From positions 1-40,212 of the forward strand of contig NZ_BTPU01000099.1 in assembly GCF_036985595.1 (NCBI RefSeq): 40,212 nucleotides of DNA. The letters are read 5' to 3'. The notes below the pieces were generated by a model that worked only from the letters and a program-made list of their open reading frames with translations, ran no database searches and had not been told where the DNA came from. Below are positions 1 to 6,882 of the stretch, in pieces. The DNA comes from Vallitalea maricola (lineage in GTDB: Bacteria > Bacillota > Clostridia > Lachnospirales > Vallitaleaceae). Position 1 is the stretch's first letter. The number at the start of each line of letters is the position of its first letter. Position numbers and translations under genes: made by a program.

Positions 1-167
1 GGTCCAAACTTAATTCTATCATTTTTAATCTTCTTATCTTTTACTTTTGCTACCCAAGCTCTGAATCTATCTTCCCAATCATTAATCATAGATTCTTCTA
101 TTTCCTCATAGCCATACATCTCAGCTTTAATCTCTTCAACAAATTCTTCTAATTCTAATTTAATCAT
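1..167 (-). CDS. partial hypothetical protein (N-terminus only)
   Basis: Only the first 55 codons are inside the window; the gene runs off the left edge. The ATG at 165-167 is preceded, reading on minus, by a good GGAGG site (complement of 174-178) 6 bases away, so the start is well supported. The visible protein is acidic and probably helical (begins MIKLELEEFVEEIKAEMYG, later WEDRFRAWVAKVKDKK) with no signal peptide or membrane segment. It lies 25 bases downstream of the lipid kinase on the same strand, so the two are probably co-transcribed. I do not recognise a family. Confidence 0.6.
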   Translation of the reverse strand, partial: MIKLELEEFVEEIKAEMYGYEEIEESMINDWEDRFRAWVAKVKDKKIKNDRIKFG

Positions 168-192
168 AACTAACCTCCGTAATATTTCTTTT

Positions 193-1089
193 TTATAAGT
201 TACATATAACTTTTAAAGCTCTTTTTTTAACTTCTATATGAAGTGGATACTCTGGACCCGTTTCTCCATCAATATCTGACTCTTTAAACATTTTCAATCC
301 CTCTACACACTCTATATCTATTTTGTTATCTTGGAAAAATACTATGTTCCTATCTTGAAGATGCTCTCCAATTAATATTTTACCAAATAAAACTGCAACT
401 TCATTGATTGTACATGCTTTGATTCCAATAAAATCCATTTTACCATCATCAATCTGTGCATCTACCCCTAACTTATTGAAGCCTCCAGCGCTTTTCCCAT
501 TCAATACCAAGAACAGATAAAAATAATCATCAAGTACTTCATCTTTCCTAGTGATTTTGTAGCGAATCTTTCGAAATCTAGGTAGCTGCTGAACACCCTT
601 TATATAATATCCAAGCTTTCCTAATGTATTCTTTAATTCTAAATCCATGTTTTGAGAAATATTTGTAAATAATCCTCCACAACAGACATTGATAAAGTAT
701 TTATCGTTTACCTTACCTACATCTACATTTTTAACATTCATCTTAGCAAGAGTTTCAATACATTCACCATATCTGAAAGGCATCTTAAGATGAGATGCAA
801 AATCGTTGGCAGTTCCTGCTGGAATTACCCCTAAAGGTACATCAATATGGTTTTTCATTATACAGTTTACCACTTGGTTGATTGAACCATCTCCTCCGGC
901 TACAATTATTGCACTACAATTATTTAGATCCTGGCTTGTTAAGTAATCTGCCATATCATCTTTGCTTCTAGTTCTATGTATTCTAGTTTCATAGCCTACA
1001 TCTTGGAATATGGATATAAATAAATCTAGGTAAGCTGGAAAATCTAGGTTTCCAGACATTGGATTATATAATAATTGAACATATTTCAT
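193..1089 (-). CDS. YegS/BmrU-type lipid (diacylglycerol-like) kinase
   Basis: Probable ATP-dependent kinase of a membrane lipid such as diacylglycerol, acting at the inner face of the membrane. The fold is recognised from an N-terminal YNPMSGN segment, the nucleotide-binding loop AGGDGSINQVVN (about residues 64-75, the family GGDGT motif with S for T), and PLGVIPAGTANDFA (about 85-98). Length (298 residues) is normal for the DAGK-catalytic/YegS family. I prefer the ATG at 1087-1089, which has GAGG six bases upstream. A TTG twelve bases further up (1101) is possible, but an AGGAG site lies only 2 bases from it. The exact lipid substrate cannot be read from the sequence. Confidence 0.88.
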   Translation of the reverse strand: MKYVQLLYNPMSGNLDFPAYLDLFISIFQDVGYETRIHRTRSKDDMADYLTSQDLNNCSAIIVAGGDGSINQVVNCIMKNHIDVPLGVIPAGTANDFASHLKMPFRYGECIETLAKMNVKNVDVGKVNDKYFINVCCGGLFTNISQNMDLELKNTLGKLGYYIKGVQQLPRFRKIRYKITRKDEVLDDYFYLFLVLNGKSAGGFNKLGVDAQIDDGKMDFIGIKACTINEVAVLFGKILIGEHLQDRNIVFFQDNKIDIECVEGLKMFKESDIDGETGPEYPLHIEVKKRALKVICNL

Positions 1090-1322
1090 AGGATACCTCA
1101 AATCTCCTCTATATTACTTATTGAATAATGCAAATCAGACTTTCATTAGATACAAATTTCTATAAAAAATCTTGTTACTTCTAAATTATAACCATCATAA
1201 CATAATCTTATTTATCCTTTAATTTTTCATAGTAAAACTGCACTAATACCTTACTAATCATTATACACTACTGCCTATCTAACGCAACCTTTTTTTAGAG
1301 TAATTATAATATATTTAATTAA

Positions 1323-1351
1323 TTTAATACATTTATTAGGGATGTATTAAA
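1323..1351. promoter_or_regulatory. palindromic operator candidate upstream of the AAA+ operon
   Basis: TTTAATACAT (1323-1332) and ATGTATTAAA (1342-1351) are perfect 10-base inverted arms separated by 9 bases (TTATTAGGG). The right arm covers the place where the -35 element of the promoter at 1362-1370 should lie. A palindrome in that position suits binding of a dimeric repressor. No candidate regulator gene is visible nearby. The region 1090-1413 holds this site and the promoter; I see nothing else in it. Confidence 0.45.
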
Positions 1352-1361
1352 CTTATTTTTA

Positions 1362-1370
1362 TGATATAAT
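1362..1370 (+). promoter_or_regulatory. extended -10 promoter of the AAA+ operon
   Basis: TGATATAAT at 1362-1370 is a perfect extended -10 element (TGN plus TATAAT). The matching -35 position (about 1342-1347) is poor in sigma-A consensus and overlapped by the palindrome. The predicted transcript would begin near 1377, about 37 bases before the ATG at 1414. The element also overlaps an in-frame upstream ATG at 1369, which therefore cannot be the real start. Confidence 0.6.
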
Positions 1371-1413
1371 GATACTTGTGAAAATTATCCAATTTCATAA
1401 GGAGGAATTTAAG

Positions 1414-2304
1414 ATGGATAAAGAAATAAAAAATTCACCAGAAGTAGAAAAAAAATATACTAGATTCAGTCATTCAGACTATATAATTAGTCTAATTATA
1501 ATTGGTTTGTTTTGTATAGTTATTAACTTTATTTTAAATTTGATTAAACATAATCCTGTCATAGGTTCAGCTCCTATTTCCTTTTATATTTTTTGGTTAT
1601 TACTAACTCCAGTCACTATTTCCAGATTTCATGATTTTAATAAAAGTGGATTTTTTGCACTGTTAATGTTTATACCATTTGTTAACGTTATAGTCATGAT
1701 ATATCTATGTTTTAAAAAAGGTGATGCTGGTAAAAATAAATATGGTGAACTTACAAGTAATACTAAGACCAAAGGCTCTAAAGAAGAAAGCACTTCTAAT
1801 AATCTATCAACAAATAATTTAACCGAAGAAGATAACGATGGTTTTTCTTCTAAATACGATGTTAGAAGGCATAAGAAAGCAGAACCCAAATCACAACCAA
1901 TCAATATTAACAATAATAATTCAAACACTGATAATAACAATTTCCATTACATAGAAGATGATTATAACATGGAAAATGAGAACCAAGATACAATCAAAAA
2001 ACATACTCAACCACCAGCATTTAATAAAACAAGTGATAACCAAAATAAAATCAAAGTAGATATCAATACAGCACAGGAAAATGATTTATCCAAATTATAT
2101 GGAATAGGTCCCATATTAGCGAAAAAAATTATTAAACATAGAACTGAAGTCGGTTATTTCTATAATATTGATGAATTTGCTACAGAGCTTAATATAAATA
2201 AACATATAGTTGATATATTAAAAGATCAGATAACTTTTTCTAAGCCTACAACAATAAGTAATAATAATGATAAAGATTATAATGGTAGAATTATAGACTT
2301 TTAA
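1414..2304 (+). CDS. DUF805 membrane domain fused to a C-terminal helix-hairpin-helix domain
   Basis: A 296-residue protein of unknown function. Residues about 20-111 look like DUF805: three hydrophobic segments, the conserved RFHDFNKSG (71-79), and KKGDAGKNKYG (101-111), which closes the domain. A low-complexity linker rich in Asn, Ser, Lys and Glu follows (about 113-214). Residues 215-275 are a ComEA-like helix-hairpin-helix (VDINTAQENDL, then LYGIGPILAKKIIKHR), a fold that usually binds DNA backbone. The protein ends in GRIIDF, a tail shared with the AAA+ protein downstream. The start is the ATG at 1414 with AAGGAGG eight bases upstream. It is the first gene of the operon. The arrangement suggests a membrane-tethered adaptor; its job is unknown. 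Confidence 0.8.
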   Translation: MDKEIKNSPEVEKKYTRFSHSDYIISLIIIGLFCIVINFILNLIKHNPVIGSAPISFYIFWLLLTPVTISRFHDFNKSGFFALLMFIPFVNVIVMIYLCFKKGDAGKNKYGELTSNTKTKGSKEESTSNNLSTNNLTEEDNDGFSSKYDVRRHKKAEPKSQPININNNNSNTDNNNFHYIEDDYNMENENQDTIKKHTQPPAFNKTSDNQNKIKVDINTAQENDLSKLYGIGPILAKKIIKHRTEVGYFYNIDEFATELNINKHIVDILKDQITFSKPTTISNNNDKDYNGRIIDF

Positions 2305-2343
2305 AAAACTAAACATAAAAAATAAAATTTAAGAGGTGTTTCC

Positions 2344-2562
2344 ATGGATAATAAAAAACAACTAAAAATACGTATATTACCCGACGGAACAATCATGACA
2401 GAAACTAAAGGAATAAAATCCAAAAAATGTCTGGACTACATAGATTTAATTGAAGAAATAACAAATGCTAAAGTTTATGATTCTGAATTTACCAATGAAT
2501 ATTATGAAAAAGAAATCATAAATGTATACCAAGAAAATACACAATCATTATATAATAAATAA
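2344..2562 (+). CDS. DUF2997-like small protein
   Basis: A 72-residue protein that fits DUF2997: a short beta-rich start (KIRILPDGTIMTETKGIKSK) with the family's 'DG ... ETKG ... K-x-C-x-D' pattern around residues 13-30, then a helix (YIDLIEEITNAK). DUF2997 proteins are commonly encoded beside Ycf46-like AAA+ ATPases and DUF1257 proteins, which is the arrangement here; their molecular role is not established. The start at 2344 has AAGAGGTG five bases upstream. The C-terminus (after residue 50) is longer and more acidic than I expect for the family core. Confidence 0.7.
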   Translation: MDNKKQLKIRILPDGTIMTETKGIKSKKCLDYIDLIEEITNAKVYDSEFTNEYYEKEIINVYQENTQSLYNK

Positions 2563-2578
2563 TTACAGGAGGTTAAAC

Positions 2579-4231
2579 ATGTCTAAGATTGATTTTATTA
2601 AAGATTTATCTAATTTCTTAAAAGCAAGATTTCCTTATATATATATCAATACATATGAAGAAGAAAGAGTCATAAAAGAAATAGAGAATGTGTGTAATCG
2701 TGAGGAACTCATAAAAACTCCAAGAAGAGTCTATGAATGGAGTATTACTTCTGGATTCTACAATAATAACAGAGTTGTGGACGGATCTGTTAATACTCCC
2801 ATAAAAGCTCTTGAATATATTGAGGGGGTTTCTGAACCAGCAGTATTCATATTAAAAGATTTCCATGTAAATTTTGGTGTTCAATCAAAACCAATCAATT
2901 ATGAAGTAGTAAGAAAACTACGTGATATGATTATCCCACTAAAACATAATCCAAAGCCTAAGAATATAATATTTGTTTCACCAGTTACTGTATTGCCTGA
3001 TGAACTACAAAAAGACATTACGTTCTTAGATTTTGATTTACCTACAAAAGAAGATATAACTGATCTATTAGATGATATGATAGCAATTAACAGCAGTTCA
3101 GGAAGAATCAGAATCAATATCAATCAACAAGAAAAGGAACAGCTTGTAAAAGCTGCTCTAGGTTTAACTTTTCAAGAAGCAGAAAATGCATTTGCACGTG
3201 CCCTTGTGAAAGATGGAGTTATGGATATCAATGATGTACAAGTTATTCTAAAAGAAAAAAGTCAGGTTATCAAAAAAACTGGAATACTAGAATATATAAA
3301 TACTAATCTAAATATGAATGATGTTGGTGGATTAGAAAATATTAAAAGATGGTTACGAAAAAGAAATAAATCATGGCTTGATTCAGCTAAAAAATATTCA
3401 CTTTCTCCTCCAAAAGGTGTACTTATCACAGGTATTCCTGGATGTGGTAAAAGTTTAATCGCCAAAGCTGTCAGCAGCATGTGGCAATTACCTCTTCTCA
3501 GATTGGATATGGGTAAGATCTATAATGGTTTATTAGGTAGTAGTGAAGAAAACATTAGGAGAGCAATTAAGACAGCAGAAGCTGTTGCTCCATCTATTCT
3601 CTGGGTAGATGAAATAGAAAAAGGTCTAAGTAATTCAGGTTCTGGAGATAGCGGTACTTCTTCTAGAATATTTGGTACATTCCTTACTTGGATGCAAGAA
3701 AAAACAAAACCAGTTTTTGTAGTATCTACAGCTAATAACATTGACAAACTACCTCCTGAATTATTGAGGAAAGGTAGATTTGATGAGATATTCTTTACTG
3801 ACCTTCCCACTTTATCAGAAAGGAAAGCTATATTTAAGGTACATATGAAAAAAAGGCTAAAAAATCCTCAGATACTAGGTGGATTCCAGATTACGGATGA
3901 TGTGATTACTGATTTGGCCCAAAAAACGGAAGGATTTGTTGGGGCTGAAATAGAAAATATTGTTATAACTGCCCTATATGAAGCTTTTTTTGAAGACAGA
4001 TGTATTGATTTAAATGATTTCTATAAATCAATTTTAAATACTGTCCCTCTATCAGTTACACAAGCAGAACAGATTAAAGCAATTAGAGATTGGGCTAATG
4101 TTAGAGCTGTAGCCGCAACTCCAAAAGAAGATAGATCCGATTATAAAGTAATAGATAAAGTAATACCAGAAAAGAAACCCACTGATGATGATATTAGTTC
4201 TAATAGAGGTGGAAGAACAATTGATTTCTAA
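2579..4231 (+). CDS. Ycf46-like AAA+ ATPase
   Basis: A 550-residue ATPase with one AAA module. Residues 1-230 form the N-terminal domain typical of Ycf46-like proteins (starts DFIKDLSNFLKARFPYIYI, with TYEEERV following). The AAA core has Walker A GIPGCGKS (285-292), Walker B ILWVDEIEK (D344, E345), sensor-1 STANN (around N386/N387) and an arginine-finger region RKGRFDE (R397, R400). The C-terminus is charged and ends GGRTIDF. Catalytic residues are intact, so it should hydrolyse ATP, probably as a ring. Start: ATG at 2579 with AGGAGGT five bases upstream; an in-frame ATG at 2522 lies inside the preceding gene and lacks a site. Cyanobacterial Ycf46 has been linked to inorganic-carbon use, but the substrate in Firmicutes is unknown. 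It is the central enzyme of this operon. Confidence 0.88.
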   Translation: MSKIDFIKDLSNFLKARFPYIYINTYEEERVIKEIENVCNREELIKTPRRVYEWSITSGFYNNNRVVDGSVNTPIKALEYIEGVSEPAVFILKDFHVNFGVQSKPINYEVVRKLRDMIIPLKHNPKPKNIIFVSPVTVLPDELQKDITFLDFDLPTKEDITDLLDDMIAINSSSGRIRININQQEKEQLVKAALGLTFQEAENAFARALVKDGVMDINDVQVILKEKSQVIKKTGILEYINTNLNMNDVGGLENIKRWLRKRNKSWLDSAKKYSLSPPKGVLITGIPGCGKSLIAKAVSSMWQLPLLRLDMGKIYNGLLGSSEENIRRAIKTAEAVAPSILWVDEIEKGLSNSGSGDSGTSSRIFGTFLTWMQEKTKPVFVVSTANNIDKLPPELLRKGRFDEIFFTDLPTLSERKAIFKVHMKKRLKNPQILGGFQITDDVITDLAQKTEGFVGAEIENIVITALYEAFFEDRCIDLNDFYKSILNTVPLSVTQAEQIKAIRDWANVRAVAATPKEDRSDYKVIDKVIPEKKPTDDDISSNRGGRTIDF

Positions 4232-4243
4232 GGAGGCATAATC

Positions 4244-4750
4244 ATGTCATGTTCAATTTTTTTATTACCTTTGGAATTGTTAGTTATCCCTATAACTCTT
4301 CCTATTGAAATCGCTAAAGAGATTGCTTCTGAAAAAAGACAGGCTAAATCATTAGAGAGAATAAAAGAAACTAAGTCAAAACTTGAAAAGCAAAAGAATA
4401 CAACAGCAAAAGAAGCACCAACCATTTTTACAGATTATGGTATTTTATTTGAAACTCTAGATGAATATGGTGCTCATCCATCTTCTATAGGAAATGGTAA
4501 TATAAAATGTTCAATCGATAATTGTGATATAGCATTTATTTTTACGGATAATCAATATTATGTTCGTTTGAATGAAGATAATTATCATTTAGTTGAAAAA
4601 TACCTTAGTAATATATATGATTCATATAGAAAAAATGTTCAGGAAAATACTTATAACAAGATAAAGGAGAATCTCAAGAGTAAACAGATGAAAATTGAAA
4701 AAGAAGAAATATTAGAAGATGATTCTATTGTACTAACAGTTAATATTTAA
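4244..4750 (+). CDS. DUF1257 (Ycf35)-like protein with hydrophobic N-terminus
   Basis: A 168-residue protein. Its C-terminal third (YNKIKENLKSKQMKIEKEEI, then LEDDSIVLTVNI) follows the DUF1257/Ycf35 ending, where 'YA-x-N...' is followed by '...EDGSIRLTL'. The middle (about 65-125) is beta-rich, as in that family. Ycf35 and Ycf46 are both plastid and cyanobacterial proteins, and DUF1257 genes often sit next to Ycf46-like ATPases, so position supports the call. Unusual is the start: residues 4-25 (SIFLLPLELLVIPITLPIEI) are hydrophobic and followed by a lysine-rich helix (28-60), suggesting membrane attachment. The AAGGAGG site overlaps the stop codon of the ATPase gene, so translation is probably coupled. 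Function unknown. Confidence 0.55.
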   Translation: MSCSIFLLPLELLVIPITLPIEIAKEIASEKRQAKSLERIKETKSKLEKQKNTTAKEAPTIFTDYGILFETLDEYGAHPSSIGNGNIKCSIDNCDIAFIFTDNQYYVRLNEDNYHLVEKYLSNIYDSYRKNVQENTYNKIKENLKSKQMKIEKEEILEDDSIVLTVNI

Positions 4751-4848
4751 ATCCCCTATACTATTTTCACTCTATACCTCTTTTGTATATTATTTTAAGA
4801 TTACTTTGACTATAACTATATTAAATATTAGAGTTTGGAGGCATTGAA

Positions 4849-5244
4849 TTGAATGATATAGGTTGGTATTTGCATAATACCTTTAAACAGATGGGACCAT
4901 TTCATACTGAAGAAATTATAGCTTTAATAGATAATAGACAGATTGATGTTAATGGTACTTATGTATGGAAAGATGGATATGAGGATTGGATATTATTAAA
5001 AGATGATAAAACTTTTGTTGACCCCATTAAAAATAATTACAATCAATTACTTGATATAAATTCTGCTTCATATGATGAATTAAGTAATGTTCTAAAATTA
5101 GACACTGAGTCAATAACAAATTTGATTACTGAGAGAACCCGTAATAGATTTACTGACGTTTATGAGCTTACTGAGAGAATTGGTTTAAAACCTCATCAGT
5201 TGAATAACATTAGAAAACTGGATAATATAACTTTTGGAGATTAA
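4849..5244 (+). CDS. GYF_2 domain protein with degenerate C-terminal helix-hairpin-helix
   Basis: A 131-residue protein. Residues about 5-51 are a GYF_2 (DUF4339) domain: GWYLHN ... MGPFHTEEIIALID ... TYVWKDGYEDWILL, a module thought to bind proline-rich or protein partners. Residues 68-128 align with the helix-hairpin-helix of the first gene of the operon (LDINSASYDELSN against VDINTAQENDLSK), but the GIG hairpin is replaced by KLD, so DNA binding is doubtful. The start is TTG at 4849 with TTGGAGG seven bases upstream; no in-frame ATG is available. It follows the DUF1257-like gene after 98 bases that contain a TTGACT but no convincing -10. The next gene starts 3 bases after its stop. Confidence 0.75.
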   Translation: MNDIGWYLHNTFKQMGPFHTEEIIALIDNRQIDVNGTYVWKDGYEDWILLKDDKTFVDPIKNNYNQLLDINSASYDELSNVLKLDTESITNLITERTRNRFTDVYELTERIGLKPHQLNNIRKLDNITFGD

Positions 5245-5247
5245 TAT

Positions 5248-5847
5248 ATGGAAATAGTTATTAATAGATACGTAAAGAAAACAAGTGTAGAAGGGCCTGG
5301 TAACAGAGCATGTATTTGGGTACAAGGATGTCCCATAAAATGTGATGGTTGTATTAATGAGCATATGTGGAATATTGATAAAGGAATATCTATGGATATT
5401 ATTGATTTATCAAATATTATTTTATCTGTTGAAGGTATAGAAGGAATAACTATTTTAGGTGGAGAACCCTTTTATCAGCCACAAGCTGTATATTTATTAT
5501 GTAAAATAGCTAAAGAACATAATTTATCTATCGTCGTATTTACTGGATATACCATAGATAAATTACAGCAAAGTGATGATAAATGGGTTCACAAACTATT
5601 ATCTATTACTGATCTATTGATTGATGGACCTTATATAAATAAATATCAGGATTTTAACCGTCCTTGGATTGGTTCTTCTAATCAACGTTATCATTATCTT
5701 TCCCACCGTTATAAATATCTTGAGAAATCTATTCAGAATATCAAAAACGGTTTTGATATTAGAATATCTCCTCAAGGTGAAATTCTAATAAATGGCATGG
5801 GTGATATAAACAAGCTGAAAAAAAACATATTCAAAAATATCTTATAA
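5248..5847 (+). CDS. NrdG-like radical-SAM activating enzyme
   Basis: A 199-residue radical-SAM protein of the glycyl-radical-activase type. It has the C-x3-C-x2-C iron-sulfur motif as CPIKCDGC (C28, C32, C35), preceded by CIWVQG, and the SAM-binding GGEP (71-74). The family normally installs a glycyl radical on an anaerobic ribonucleotide reductase or a related enzyme. No such reductase is encoded in the window, so its target may be another protein of this operon or a distant enzyme. The ATG lies 3 bases after the GYF_2 gene, and its GGAG site is inside that gene's 3' end, implying coupled translation. The last 6 bases overlap the convergent gene. Confidence 0.82.
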   Translation: MEIVINRYVKKTSVEGPGNRACIWVQGCPIKCDGCINEHMWNIDKGISMDIIDLSNIILSVEGIEGITILGGEPFYQPQAVYLLCKIAKEHNLSIVVFTGYTIDKLQQSDDKWVHKLLSITDLLIDGPYINKYQDFNRPWIGSSNQRYHYLSHRYKYLEKSIQNIKNGFDIRISPQGEILINGMGDINKLKKNIFKNIL

Positions 5848-6474
5848 TGTCACATCAGCCTTTTTATCACTATATAATAAAACATTTGCAACAGCTTGAA
5901 AAAGTTTTTTTCTTTCAATGTCTAATCTAAATCTAGCATTATAATCTGCAGATATAGTTGTTGTAGAATAATTATAATCAATTTTAAGTATATCATATAA
6001 TGGTAAAATAAATTGATTATCATATGAAATAAATATAATTCGTTTATTAGTTACATATAGTTTTCCATTATATCTTTGTGTATATGTATTAGTTCTTTTC
6101 TCTACTCTATAATCCTCAAATAAACTGTTGGATTCATTGATTACATAATGAGATTCTGTTTCACTTTTTAGTAATTTTGCATTTTCATTAAAATGGCATA
6201 CTTCATCTGAATCTAAAATTATATTATCAGCTTCAAATGTTGGTAATTCTAATGTATCATAAATATAATCTATTAGTTCTTTTAATTGCTTATTTTCTTT
6301 ACTGGACCTTTTTATTTTAGATATTATATATGGTAAACTTAACAAAACAACTATTCCCAGCAAAATCGGCAATTGTTGATAACTACCTGTACATATTAAT
6401 ACTACACAACCAATTAACAATAAAGTTATGATTGCAAAAGCTATAAACTTTGCTATGCCCTTAATTATTTTCAT
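5842..6474 (-). CDS. membrane protein with PH-like domain
   Basis: A 210-residue protein. Residues 5-28 and 34-53 are two transmembrane segments, followed by a basic stretch (KIKRSSKENK) that should face the cytoplasm. Residues about 95-200 look like a bacterial PH/GRAM-like domain: a YRVEKRTNTYTQRYNGKLYV strand pair, the typical 'G-x-L-x-VTNKRIIFIS' (NGKLYVTNKRIIFISYD), and a final helix (KKLFQAVANVLLYS). It is expected to sit on the inner face of the membrane; ligand and role are unknown. It converges on the activase gene with a 6-base overlap, so it is not part of that operon, but its extended -10 element is the same nonamer. Confidence 0.72.
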   Translation of the reverse strand: MKIIKGIAKFIAFAIITLLLIGCVVLICTGSYQQLPILLGIVVLLSLPYIISKIKRSSKENKQLKELIDYIYDTLELPTFEADNIILDSDEVCHFNENAKLLKSETESHYVINESNSLFEDYRVEKRTNTYTQRYNGKLYVTNKRIIFISYDNQFILPLYDILKIDYNYSTTTISADYNARFRLDIERKKLFQAVANVLLYSDKKADVTL

Positions 6475-6512
6475 TTCTTATCAGCCTCTCTTAAATTGAT
6501 TTTATATGACTT

Positions 6513-6521
6513 ATTATATCA
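6513..6521 (-). promoter_or_regulatory. extended -10 promoter for the PH-like membrane protein
   Basis: On minus, 6521-6513 reads TGATATAAT, the same extended -10 nonamer used at 1362-1370 for the AAA+ operon. No good -35 is present. It lies about 39 bases upstream of the ATG at 6474. Between this site and the promoter at 6796 the DNA (6522-6795) is very AT-rich and I see no gene in it. Confidence 0.5.
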
Positions 6522-6795
6522 TAATAAAATGTAATTTTGTATCTCTATATATATTGAACTTAAATATCTAAACTTCCTCTTACATTAATCTTAATAAATT
6601 ACCCTTTATTTATAAAGCAATTGTTTAAACCTATTCAACTTATATATATATCTTTTGATTCAATATTTTAGAATAGTATATTACGAGCATACAATTAGTG
6701 TTAAATTCAACATTTTTAATAAATATATTTAATATCATTTAAAGTTGTATAGTATATTATTAAAGTTATATTTATTATACAAAAAACATTATATA

Positions 6796-6824
6796 TTGAC
6801 ATTATTTTATTAATATTTTACAAT
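6796..6824 (+). promoter_or_regulatory. sigma-A type promoter for the secreted-protein operon
   Basis: TTGACA (6796-6801) and TACAAT (6819-6824) are separated by exactly 17 bases: a perfect -35 and a one-mismatch -10. Transcription should begin near 6831, giving a leader of about 97 bases before the ATG at 6928. No comparable promoter precedes the second copy of the duplicated gene, so all three genes (6928-14543) probably depend on this one. Confidence 0.75.
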
Positions 6825-6882
6825 AAAACATATAATTATATATTTAGATATTATTACTTAATAGACCTAATTTTTAATACAC

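Noticed and set aside
1629..1940. Leu-rich minus frame within the DUF805-HhH gene
   Set aside because: Shadow of the plus-strand gene, which has a domain match, promoter and ribosome site.
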